From: CANQDT01 sp051878935
Lineage (GTDB): Bacteria; Bacillota; Clostridia; Lachnospirales; Lachnospiraceae
Length of the DNA stretch: 32,644 nucleotides
Reading direction: 5' to 3'
Assembly (NCBI GenBank): GCA_051878935.1
Contig: JBJELB010000083.1
Coordinates: 1 to 32,644, forward strand
The notes under the pieces were generated by a model. That model was not told the DNA's origin. It searched no databases and saw only the letters and a program-made list of their open reading frames with translations. Position 1 is the first letter of the stretch. Every line of letters starts with the position of its first letter. Position numbers and translations under genes: made by a program. This document shows, in pieces, positions 8,510-15,926 of this stretch.

Positions 8510-8781
8510 GAAAACAGCCCCGCGATTCCGGCAGCCCACCTGCACGGCAATTCCGTTTTTCGCTGACACCCAGATTCTTAGAAAAATATACACTTCATTC
8601 CTATCACGAAACGCGCCGGTGACTTGTTTGAAACACTTCGGTTGGTGAGTTGTGTCATAAGGCGTGTAATCAAACGTGATAGGAATGGAGTGTTATATTT
8701 TTCTTGAATCTGAAAACGGTGCAAGAAAAACGGAATTGCCGTGCAGGCGGGCTGCCGGAATCGCGGGGCTGTTTTCCTAAT
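8505..8781. repeat. Long palindromic intergenic repeat, copy 1 (shortened)
   Basis: About 270 bp forming one large imperfect inverted repeat. The outer arms ATTAGGAAAACAGCCCCGCG (8505-8524) and their complement (8762-8781) are perfect, and similarity continues inward with blocks such as GGCAATTCCGTTTTTC and ATTCCTATCACG. It fills the space between convergent ilvA and the histidine kinase gene, and both TAG stops fall inside the outer arms. The GC-rich stem followed by GTTTT could act as a bidirectional terminator. A second, longer copy lies at 12565-12955 in the opposite orientation. No protein-coding function is supported; it may be a MITE-like or other non-autonomous element. Confidence 0.85.
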
Positions 8782-9832
8782 CATTAAGTATAACGGTAAA
8801 TGTGCTGCCTCCGCTTTCTCCACTGTCAGCTTTAATTTCTCCACCTGTGATCATAAGAATGCGTTTTACCAGAGGTAATCCCAGACCATGTCCTTCCTGC
8901 TTATGAGAGCTGTCTGCCTGATAGAATTTATCAAAAATATGCTTTTTGTCTTCCTCTGAAATGCCGATTCCGTTATCTTTGACAGTAAATACAATTTTTT
9001 CGTTTTCCCTAATCAGACGAATACGAACAAGACCCTTTTGTGGACTGAATTTAATAGCGTTGCTTATCAAATTATCCCATACATGCCTGAGCAGATTTTC
9101 ATTACCGAAATACATGATATCTTCCAAATCTACATCAAAATCAATGTCTTTTTTTACCCAGACAGGCTCCAATGCAACAATAGACTCTCGGATCTGTTCA
9201 TCCAGCCGATACCACGTCTGGTTGGTTTCAATTGATTGGTTTTCCAATTTTGTCAACAGTAGCATATTTCCGAAAAGAGTAGAAAGGCGGTTAGTATTAA
9301 ATAAAATTTTGCCTACATAGCCCTTCTGTTCTTCACTGAGGTTTTCACAGTCCTGCAAAAGCATAGAATAGCCCTCAATTGCAGCAACCGGAGTTTTTAG
9401 TTCATGTGATACATTCGATATGAAATCCTTTTGTATCATTTCGGTAGAGGCAAGCTCGTGCGTCATCAGGTTAAATCCGGAGTATACCTCCTGTATTTCT
9501 TTTAAGGAGGATTTCTTTGTTATTCTGACGGTGAAATCTCCATCGGCTACCTTTTCCATTGCTTCTCTCAGATGCAAAAGCGGTTCCAAAACCCATTTTA
9601 ATAAAAGGGATGTTACAACAAATCCCACCAGTAAACCTAACACAACCAGCCGGAGAAGCAGCGGGATTTCATTGGTATAAGGAAAGACTTTTTCCAATAC
9701 AACAGACAGTCCGTAAGCCAGCAGAATGCTTGTGCAGATTTCTCCCGAAACCATTGCTAATAATCGAAGTCTTAAACTGAATTTATTATTTTTTCGATTT
9801 CTGATTTGTTCAAAAGCTTCTCTTGTTTTCAT
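8777..9832 (-). CDS. Sensor histidine kinase
   Basis: A 351-residue membrane histidine kinase of a two-component system. Two hydrophobic segments (about 22-48 and 57-80) enclose only a very short external loop, so it is likely an intramembrane-sensing type. A HAMP domain (about 79-131) is followed by HisKA with the phospho-acceptor H143 in FISNVSHELKTPVAAIEGY. The ATPase domain has the N box DNLISNAIKF (253-262), G1 DNGIG (286-290) and G2 GHGLG (314-318). All catalytic motifs are intact. It overlaps the response regulator by four bases (ATGA) and is the last gene of a three-gene minus-strand operon. Its stop codon lies in the palindromic repeat. The signal is unknown; the GT8-CmpB product encoded just upstream is a candidate partner. 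Confidence 0.93.
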   Translation of the reverse strand: MKTREAFEQIRNRKNNKFSLRLRLLAMVSGEICTSILLAYGLSVVLEKVFPYTNEIPLLLRLVVLGLLVGFVVTSLLLKWVLEPLLHLREAMEKVADGDFTVRITKKSSLKEIQEVYSGFNLMTHELASTEMIQKDFISNVSHELKTPVAAIEGYSMLLQDCENLSEEQKGYVGKILFNTNRLSTLFGNMLLLTKLENQSIETNQTWYRLDEQIRESIVALEPVWVKKDIDFDVDLEDIMYFGNENLLRHVWDNLISNAIKFSPQKGLVRIRLIRENEKIVFTVKDNGIGISEEDKKHIFDKFYQADSSHKQEGHGLGLPLVKRILMITGGEIKADSGESGGSTFTVILND

Positions 9833-10500
9833 AGCTTAACCACCTTATATCCAACGCCGCGCATGGTAATGATTTTAAAGTCTTTACTGTCACGGAAACG
9901 ATCTCTCAGTCTGCCAATATGAACATCGACCGTATGTGTATCGCTGTCAGTATCATAGCCCCATATCTCATCCATAAGGTTCTGACGAGTAAAGATTTTT
10001 CCCGGATAAGATGCCATTTTATAAAGCAGCATGAATTCTTTTTGGGGCAGAACAAAGGATTCATTTTCTGTTGTAACGGTTAGAGAATCTATTTCCATGA
10101 TGGTATTACCGATTACCAGGCGGCGTTCGTTAATCATTTGAGCACGCCTTAGCAGTGCCTGCACACGCAGAACCATTTCATTTACATTGATTGGTTTCAC
10201 CATATAGTCGTCCGTGCCGGACAGAAATCCGGTACGCATATCGTCAAAGGAATCTTTTGCCGTTATCATTAGAACGGGAGTTGTGTAACCTGCATCTCGG
10301 AGCATACGAATCAGCTGATAGCCATCCATAATAGGCATCATAATATCCGATATAATCAAATCATAGTATTCATTACCCATAGCATCAAGTGCTTCTTTGC
10401 CGTTTGCAACGCCTTTTACCGAATAGCCGTTTTTTACCAGAACGTGCGTAAAAAGCTGTCGCAGTTCTCCGTCGTCTTCGGCGATTAAAATCTTAAGCAT
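9829..10500 (-). CDS. OmpR/PhoB-family response regulator
   Basis: A 223-residue response regulator pairing with the histidine kinase that follows. The receiver domain has the acidic pocket AEDD (7-10), phospho-acceptor D52 in SDIMMPIMDGY, the conserved threonine in MITAKDSF and K82. A winged-helix DNA-binding domain covers about residues 125-222, ending TMRGVGYKV. The start at 10500 is preferred over the TTG six bases upstream because AGGAGG lies eight bases before this ATG. It lies 41 bases after the GT8-CmpB gene, in the same direction. Its target sites are unknown; the 14-base palindrome at 12518-12531 upstream of the operon is one candidate. Confidence 0.94.
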   Translation of the reverse strand: MLKILIAEDDGELRQLFTHVLVKNGYSVKGVANGKEALDAMGNEYYDLIISDIMMPIMDGYQLIRMLRDAGYTTPVLMITAKDSFDDMRTGFLSGTDDYMVKPINVNEMVLRVQALLRRAQMINERRLVIGNTIMEIDSLTVTTENESFVLPQKEFMLLYKMASYPGKIFTRQNLMDEIWGYDTDSDTHTVDVHIGRLRDRFRDSKDFKIITMRGVGYKVVKL

Positions 10501-10541
10501 ATACAAGTCCTCCTAAACTGTGTGAATTTGTTCCAAAGGGA

Positions 10542-12437
10542 TTATCTATCATTCGAAAATTCCATGTTTGCATAGATTCTTCGCATTCGTTCATCCGGAA
10601 ATCTTTCATCAATGAGTTCCCAGAAGGAATTTGACGGTTCTATACCTGTAGTTCTCTGAGACCATCGAAACATAGATACAGCAGACATGAATCCGTTAAA
10701 AACAAAGAATATGACTAGAATCCAGGTAATCATCTTTCCGATGCGATTTGGTATTTTCAGTATTGCTTTTGCCATTCTTGGATAGATATTTTTAATCCAC
10801 AGAACACCGAGAAAGCCCCAGAATACAGAATAGAGCAGGCATATTCTTCCGTTAATATTAAACGGCATATGACTGTAATCCCAGGAGCGGGATCCGAACA
10901 AAACCTCCTGACCCCAGGAACAGATATATTCTACTACACTTCCTACAACCATGCCACCGAAAAAAGATAACCAGCTTCCTCTGTTTCTAAATTTGTACAA
11001 GCATAGTGATAAGGCTACGGCACCCGCACCGTAAAGTAAATTAAACGGTCCGTATACCAACCCCGAACGACTTTCAAGATATCCGTTTGTTAAAAGGCAC
11101 CATAACAATTCCACGACAACACCAACAAAGCTTCCGATGAAGCAAATTAGCAGAATTTTATAGATATTCAGACCTTTTGCAAAATGTTTGGATTCATTTT
11201 CACTTAAATCAATCGATGCATTGGATGGAGCGGTCGATATGAATTTTCTTTTTTTCTTTTGTTTTTTAATATCGTTTTGTCGTGCACTTAGTTCATCTCT
11301 GATGGAAGCCGTGTGAACTAAAACCTTTGTTATGTTTGTGTTTGCACGTTTCAGTGATGACACCTTTGCGTCGGTTTCTTCATCGGAATAGTCATCTTCA
11401 AGCATTTTGGGATAATATGCCTTCATTTCTTCATTTGTTTCCTGTACAATATCAAGGAGGTGTAAACTTTCCTTTTCAATCTCTAATACACAGTGGGGAG
11501 CTGCTGCGGTTTGCTCAATCTCAGTGGATAATTGTCCGTTCTCTCTTGCGTGTGGTTTGGTCGGCTTTGTTATGTGCAGGACAGACTTAATCTGTTTTAT
11601 TATCATTCCTTTTGGTGCAGCACCTTTGTTGCTAACCGGAGGATAAAAACGGTCCAGTTCTCCCTTGTAGTCCTCAAGCCACGGCTTATATTTGCCGCTG
11701 TAGTGAACAATAGAGGTCCCTTTTTCTACTGCTGTTATATCAAGTTTTTCATGTTTTTTATAGTATTTGTATGTCCATTCATTCAAGTTATAAATGCGCT
11801 CGTCCACAAGCAATGTATGATTTCCAAATAGAATATTCATTAAGTCCTGGTCGCCTAAAATGAGACGCCGAACATTTTTTTCAAGACATTCCAAAACCTT
11901 TTCTAAATCAAAGTCTCTGCGGATTGCTTCCAGATTCATAAGAACCACACCGGAATTTAAATACCGTTTTTGATTCTTGAGCCCAAGACGCATTTTATTA
12001 AAGGCATCATGAAAGCCGTGCAGATGAGCTGCAGCAGCAATGTAGGAACCATTGAAATCGATTTCATACAAAGGCATAATACTTTTCAAAAAGTATATAT
12101 CCGGGTCCAGGTACAAGCATCGATCAACACTTTCCGGCAAGTACTTAAATGCCAGAAGACGATAAAATGATTCCTCAGGAATACGGGCAAGGATAGGAGT
12201 ATCTTTGAAAAATTTGTCTGTTATTTTTATATTATGTATTTGTATGTTAAAATTCTCAGCAGTGCTTTCAAGGGGATGAAAGTCACCTTCGGTTAAAGAT
12301 GAATGAACAACATATAAATCTGTTTTAATATCTTTATGCAGTGCGCCATAGGATTGCAGCATCACATCAAGGGGTTGTAAATAATTTTTATCCAGCGTAA
12401 CAATCAAGTTAATATTGGTTATTTTTGAAGATTGCAT
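10542..12437 (-). CDS. GT8 glycosyltransferase fused to a CmpB-type (ABC-transporter type IV) membrane domain
   Basis: A 631-residue fusion. Residues 8-265 resemble family 8 glycosyltransferases: the metal-binding motif DPD at 111-113 (CLYLDPDIYF), NSG at 161-163, GDQD at 195-198 and the HYSGKYKPW element at 245-253. These enzymes move sugars from nucleotide sugars, often to cell-envelope acceptors. A charged linker (about 270-420, including KKQKKKRK) follows. From about 424 to 590 there are several membrane segments with GPFNLLYGAG and the NINGRICLLYSVFWG block, which I recognise as the CmpB-like family (Pfam ABC_trans_CmpB), of unclear function despite its name. The ATG follows GAGGTG. It heads an operon with a two-component system. 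Acceptor and donor sugar are unknown. Confidence 0.8.
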   Translation of the reverse strand: MQSSKITNINLIVTLDKNYLQPLDVMLQSYGALHKDIKTDLYVVHSSLTEGDFHPLESTAENFNIQIHNIKITDKFFKDTPILARIPEESFYRLLAFKYLPESVDRCLYLDPDIYFLKSIMPLYEIDFNGSYIAAAAHLHGFHDAFNKMRLGLKNQKRYLNSGVVLMNLEAIRRDFDLEKVLECLEKNVRRLILGDQDLMNILFGNHTLLVDERIYNLNEWTYKYYKKHEKLDITAVEKGTSIVHYSGKYKPWLEDYKGELDRFYPPVSNKGAAPKGMIIKQIKSVLHITKPTKPHARENGQLSTEIEQTAAAPHCVLEIEKESLHLLDIVQETNEEMKAYYPKMLEDDYSDEETDAKVSSLKRANTNITKVLVHTASIRDELSARQNDIKKQKKKRKFISTAPSNASIDLSENESKHFAKGLNIYKILLICFIGSFVGVVVELLWCLLTNGYLESRSGLVYGPFNLLYGAGAVALSLCLYKFRNRGSWLSFFGGMVVGSVVEYICSWGQEVLFGSRSWDYSHMPFNINGRICLLYSVFWGFLGVLWIKNIYPRMAKAILKIPNRIGKMITWILVIFFVFNGFMSAVSMFRWSQRTTGIEPSNSFWELIDERFPDERMRRIYANMEFSNDR

Positions 12438-12517
12438 TTGTCACCTCTTACAAACTCGTTTAAAATTCATTTTGTAGTATCGTAATCTGTCTTTATCAAC
12501 CAATCTTCAACTGAAAA

Positions 12518-12531
12518 TCAACAATTGTTGA
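12518..12531. promoter_or_regulatory. Perfect 14-base palindrome upstream of the GT8/two-component operon
   Basis: TCAACAATTGTTGA is a perfect palindrome about 80 bases upstream of the GT8-CmpB start. Its position suits a dimeric regulator site. The adjacent bases read TTGACATTACTTTACA on the plus strand. No convincing minus-strand promoter could be fixed; TTGATA with a 17-base spacer to TACAAA is the best candidate downstream of it. Confidence 0.35.
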
Positions 12532-12564
12532 CATTACTTTACATTTCCATTGATATGTAAATAT

Positions 12565-12955
12565 AGCCCCGCGATTCCGGCAGCCCGCACGCACGGCAAT
12601 TCCGTTTTTCTTGCACCATATCCAGATTCAAGAAAAATATACACTCCATTCCTATCACGTTTGATTACGCGCCTTATGACATAACTCACCAACCGAAGCG
12701 TTTCAAATATCTTTTTTAGGCCGTTTGAAAACGCCGGTACTTAGCTCCCGTTCTTTGGGAGCTTATGTACCGCTGCGTTGGAAACCGCGCGAGAGCATGC
12801 CTAAAAAAGATATTGAAATCACTAACGGTTGGTTCAAACAAGTCACCGGCGCGTTTCGTGATAGGAATGGAGTGTATATTTTTCTAAGAATCTGGGTGTC
12901 AGCAAAAAACGGAATTGCCGTGTGTGCGGGCTGCCGGAATCGCTGGGCTGTTTTT
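12565..12955. repeat. Long palindromic intergenic repeat, copy 2 (full length)
   Basis: About 390 bp, inversely oriented relative to copy 1. The outer arms are AGCCCCGCGATTCCGGCAGC and its near complement at the right end (to 12955). The nested centre, missing from copy 1, contains the pairs ATCTTTTTTAGGC/GCCTAAAAAAGAT, GGTAC/GTACC and GCTCCC/GGGAGC, so the whole element can fold as one long hairpin. Short open frames inside it are by-products of the repeat. It separates the divergent GT8 operon and Tad operon, ending about 30 bases before the Tad promoter. This and the promoter regions account for the gene-free stretch 12438-13052. Confidence 0.85.
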
Positions 12956-12987
12956 AAATATAAAATGGAAAAGAATGTAAAAAATGC

Positions 12988-13020
12988 TTGACATTTACAA
13001 AATATGGTGTAAAATGTCAA
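12988..13020 (+). promoter_or_regulatory. Tad operon promoter embedded in an inverted repeat
   Basis: TTGACA (12988-12993) and TAAAAT (13010-13015) are 16 bases apart. The -35 is part of TTGACATTTACA (12988-12999) and the -10 part of TGTAAAATGTCAA (13008-13020), which are inverted copies apart from one extra T. A dimeric regulator bound here would cover the promoter. Confidence 0.6.
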
Positions 13021-13052
13021 ATATAAACAATTTAGGGAAGAGGTGGTAAGAG

Positions 13053-14105
13053 GTGCATCAGTTTCAGATTGCACTTGTTGATGTTTCAGAAGAGTATGTA
13101 TACGGTTTTATGAATTATTTTAATACGAGAAAAGATGGGGCATGTTTTGTAACAGGTTTTACACGATGGGAGGCTTTTGAAACATATATGCAGAGCCATC
13201 ATCCAACCTGTATTTTTCTTTCTATTTACTACAGTATGTTAGCGAAAACGATGAGTTGGTATGAGGAGATGAAGGATCGTATTTTCTGGCTTCATGAAGA
13301 ACAGACGACAAAGGCGGAACATCATTTTTTTAAGTATCAGTCTTTGGAGTGCTTGATGAGTGCTGCTATAGATATGTCAAAGGTAAGTTTGCCAACGAGT
13401 GGATGGGAGATTTCGAATTGTATCGCTGTATATTCTCCAATGAGTGCATGTGGTAAAACTACATTAGCATATGACCTGACCAGAGAGAAACAACAGAAAG
13501 GGAAAACCTTGTTGATTCCTATGGAAGAGTATGCAGATACACCGGTAACGGATAGCGGTTTGGAATCGGTATTGTATGGGATTAAGAGTCGTAGCGTGCA
13601 TTTCAGAGATGAGTTTATGGAGCAGGTAAAAGAGACGGAAGGGGTATTCATCCTTCCACCGGTAATGTCTTATATGGATTTACGACAGTTGTCGGTAGAG
13701 GATATGGAGTGGTTTATCGGGCAGTTACACCAGATAGAACGCTACGAATACATCATATTTGATGTCGGTGTCGGGTGTTTTTCTGATCTGGCGACTCTTG
13801 CAGTGTTTGATGAACTGCATGTGATCAGGGATGAGAAGAACGGGAAATATCTCAGTTTTGTCCGGATGTTACGAAACCTTCATTTGGATTATCTCCTGGA
13901 GCAAATACAATATCATGACCTAGCAGAAGAAAAGGGGAGAATAGATGGAAAGAGAATCGTGGTCCCACTTGAGGAGCATTCTGTCACAGGAAGTGCTGGA
14001 AGAAATCGATATGACGCAGGAGACGAGCGAAGTACAGATCTGGACGATTATCGACAATCTTATTCGGAAAGCCGGGCAGAGAGAGTATCTTTCTCTGCGG
14101 GATAA
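13053..14105 (+). CDS. tadZ: TadZ/CpaE-like pilus localisation ATPase, with possible frameshifted tail
   Basis: First gene of the Tad operon. Residues 1-110 look like a degenerate receiver domain, and a MinD/ParA-like ATPase domain begins at residue 122 with IAVYSPMSACGKTTLAYDL (P-loop 128-137), which lacks the KGG signature of most relatives. Hydrophobic strands VFILPPVM and YIIFDVGVG supply the later nucleotide-contact positions. TadZ proteins place the Tad machine at the pole or membrane. The GTG start follows GAGGTGG. The frame runs 161 bases into tadA, and the last ~50 residues are polar and unlike an ATPase fold. In the tadA frame a TAG stands directly before the tadA ATG, so a one-base change in the AAAAGGGG run near 13933 may have extended the protein. 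Confidence 0.75.
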   Translation: MHQFQIALVDVSEEYVYGFMNYFNTRKDGACFVTGFTRWEAFETYMQSHHPTCIFLSIYYSMLAKTMSWYEEMKDRIFWLHEEQTTKAEHHFFKYQSLECLMSAAIDMSKVSLPTSGWEISNCIAVYSPMSACGKTTLAYDLTREKQQKGKTLLIPMEEYADTPVTDSGLESVLYGIKSRSVHFRDEFMEQVKETEGVFILPPVMSYMDLRQLSVEDMEWFIGQLHQIERYEYIIFDVGVGCFSDLATLAVFDELHVIRDEKNGKYLSFVRMLRNLHLDYLLEQIQYHDLAEEKGRIDGKRIVVPLEEHSVTGSAGRNRYDAGDERSTDLDDYRQSYSESRAERVSFSAG

Positions 14106-15264
14106 GGTACGGCTCCGTCAAGAGGTGTTTAATTCTATTCGTAAGCTGGATATTTTACAGGAGTATCTGGAGGATGAATCAGTTACGGAGATTATGATTA
14201 ATTCAGAAAGACGAATCTTTGTAGAACGGGCGGGGAAAATCGAGGAAACGAATGCGAGCTTTAGCAGCAAGGAAAAATATGAAGACGTGATTCAGCAGAT
14301 TGTTGCAAAATCAAACCGAATCGTAAATGAATCCAATCCTATTGTGGATACGCGTCTGGAAGATGGCTCCAGAGTGAATGTCGTGTTATCACCGATTGCG
14401 ATTGATGGTTCTGCCGTAACGATTCGAAAATTTCCAAAGAAGGTCTATACGATGGAAGATTTAATCCGGTTTGGATCGTTAAGCAGGGGGATTGCACGAA
14501 TACTGGAAGTATTGGTAAAGAGCCGGTATAACATCTTTATCAGCGGTGGAACCGGTTCGGGAAAAACGACATTTTTGAACGCACTTTCTCAATACATTCC
14601 GTCTGATGAACGGATTATCACGATTGAAGATTCGGCGGAACTAAAGATTACTACGATTCCCAACATGATACGTCTTGAGATGCGTAATGCAAATCTGGAA
14701 GGTGGAGGAGCGATTACGATTTCTCAATTATTAAAGACAAGTCTTCGGATGCGACCGGACCGAATTATTATCGGGGAGACTCGTGGAGAAGAAGCTCTGG
14801 ATATGCTGCAGGCGATGAATACCGGGCACGATGGCAGTATTTCTACCGGACATGGAAATTCATGTAAGGAGATGCTGATGCGTTTGGAAACGATGGTGTT
14901 GATGGGAGCGGATATGCCTTTGCTGGCTATCCGTCAGCAGATTGCGTCTGCCTTGGATATTATGATTCATTTGGGGAGAATGAAGGACAGGAGTCGTCGG
15001 GTGCTGGAGATTACGGAAGTATCGGGCTGTGAAAATGGAATGATTACATTAAATCCCTTGTTTCGATTTGTGGAATCAGATCAGACAGGTTTACAGTTCT
15101 GCAATCCGCTGCAGTTTACACAGAAATTGGATCACAGTGGTTATAGAACAGAATATGAGGAGGTGTTAAAAGCATTTGTGGTGGATACGGCAAAACAGAC
15201 AAAAGTTGATTTGGATGACACAGCTCGTCGTTCTGATAGTGGCTCAAGCCTGGCTGTTCTTTGA
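13945..15264 (+). CDS. tadA: Tad pilus assembly ATPase TadA/CpaF
   Basis: A 439-residue secretion ATPase that powers Flp pilin assembly at the inner face of the membrane. The N-terminal domain (about 1-170) is followed by Walker A GGTGSGKTT (201-209), the Asp box ITIEDSAELKI, Walker B RIIIGETRGEEALDML (from 273) and the His box STGHGNS. All match the CpaF group. The ATG at 13945 is preceded by AAGGGGAG. The start overlaps tadZ by 161 bases and the end overlaps tadB by 89 bases; the final ~30 residues after EEVLKAF look less conserved and may be a read-on tail. Confidence 0.93.
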   Translation: MERESWSHLRSILSQEVLEEIDMTQETSEVQIWTIIDNLIRKAGQREYLSLRDKVRLRQEVFNSIRKLDILQEYLEDESVTEIMINSERRIFVERAGKIEETNASFSSKEKYEDVIQQIVAKSNRIVNESNPIVDTRLEDGSRVNVVLSPIAIDGSAVTIRKFPKKVYTMEDLIRFGSLSRGIARILEVLVKSRYNIFISGGTGSGKTTFLNALSQYIPSDERIITIEDSAELKITTIPNMIRLEMRNANLEGGGAITISQLLKTSLRMRPDRIIIGETRGEEALDMLQAMNTGHDGSISTGHGNSCKEMLMRLETMVLMGADMPLLAIRQQIASALDIMIHLGRMKDRSRRVLEITEVSGCENGMITLNPLFRFVESDQTGLQFCNPLQFTQKLDHSGYRTEYEEVLKAFVVDTAKQTKVDLDDTARRSDSGSSLAVL

Positions 15265-15907
15265 TTCTCTGTGGGGCATTCCTGCATTATTTCCTGTTGC
15301 GGTTGTGTTTCTGAGAAAGAAGAAAAGGGAGATTGAGAGAAAAGAGCAGGCAGAATACCTGCATGACTTTCAATACCTGTTGGAGGAGGTTATTGTTTCA
15401 TTGAGAGCCAGGTACTCTCTGGAAAACAGTTTTGTGAATGCGTGCACGTTATTTCTACAGACAGAAGAAAAAGCGCAACATCGTATGGCGGGGGAGGCTC
15501 ATATTCTCCTGCAAAGTTTGCAGATGAACCTTCCAATCGAAACCGTTATTGAGGCGATGACCGAAAGAAGTCACCTGGCGGAAATAGAAGAGTGCTCAGA
15601 GATTCTGGGACTGGGAAAACGTAATGGTGGGAATCTGATTGCCTTGTTTGAACAGTTTTGTCAGAATCTGCGCATCAAGTGGGAAGTTGAAGAAGAAATC
15701 CGGACAATGGTCGCGGAAAAACGAATGGAACAAACCATTATGAAATGGATGCCGGTGGGAATCTTAGCTTATCTGCGTGTCACGAATGCTGCTTATATCG
15801 AAGGGTTATATCATAATCCAGTTGGGGTGGTTATTGCAGTAACGGCAATCGTTGTGATGATATTGTCTGATGAGTGGGCAGACAGAATCATGAATATAAC
15901 AGTATGA
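15176..15907 (+). CDS. tadB: TadB-like type II secretion F-domain membrane protein
   Basis: A 243-residue inner-membrane platform protein of the Tad pilus. Two hydrophobic segments lie near the N terminus (about 11-47), then a cytoplasmic T2SS-F domain containing SLENSFVNA, GLGKRNGGNLIALFEQF and EKRMEQTIMKWMPVGI, and a C-terminal hydrophobic segment (about 212-232). The TTG start is placed by reading frame and an AGGAGG 12 bases upstream, a rather long gap; a later start is possible but would remove the first membrane segment. It overlaps tadA by 89 bases. TadB is expected to work as a heterodimer with TadC. Confidence 0.82.
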   Translation: MWWIRQNRQKLIWMTQLVVLIVAQAWLFFDSLWGIPALFPVAVVFLRKKKREIERKEQAEYLHDFQYLLEEVIVSLRARYSLENSFVNACTLFLQTEEKAQHRMAGEAHILLQSLQMNLPIETVIEAMTERSHLAEIEECSEILGLGKRNGGNLIALFEQFCQNLRIKWEVEEEIRTMVAEKRMEQTIMKWMPVGILAYLRVTNAAYIEGLYHNPVGVVIAVTAIVVMILSDEWADRIMNITV

Positions 15908-15926
15908 AAAATAGGAGATATGGAAG

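Noticed and set aside
8460..8844. Short open frames on both strands across repeat copy 1 encoding similar Arg/Phe-rich peptides
   Set aside because: They arise from the two arms of the palindrome, lack ribosome-binding sites, and overlap ilvA or the kinase gene.
12559..12962. AAATATA on both sides of repeat copy 2 as a 7-bp target-site duplication
   Set aside because: The flanks are AT-rich, the element ends are not exactly defined, and copy 1 shows no matching direct repeat.
12725..13074. 88- and 103-residue open frames in repeat copy 2
   Set aside because: Opposite-strand readings of the same palindrome as copy 1; one runs through the Tad promoter. No independent coding evidence.
15176..15264. 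The 89-bp tadA-tadB overlap as evidence of a broken gene
   Set aside because: Both frames are intact and the TadB N terminus is a plausible membrane segment; the overlap may simply reflect operon compression, though a small TadA tail extension cannot be excluded.
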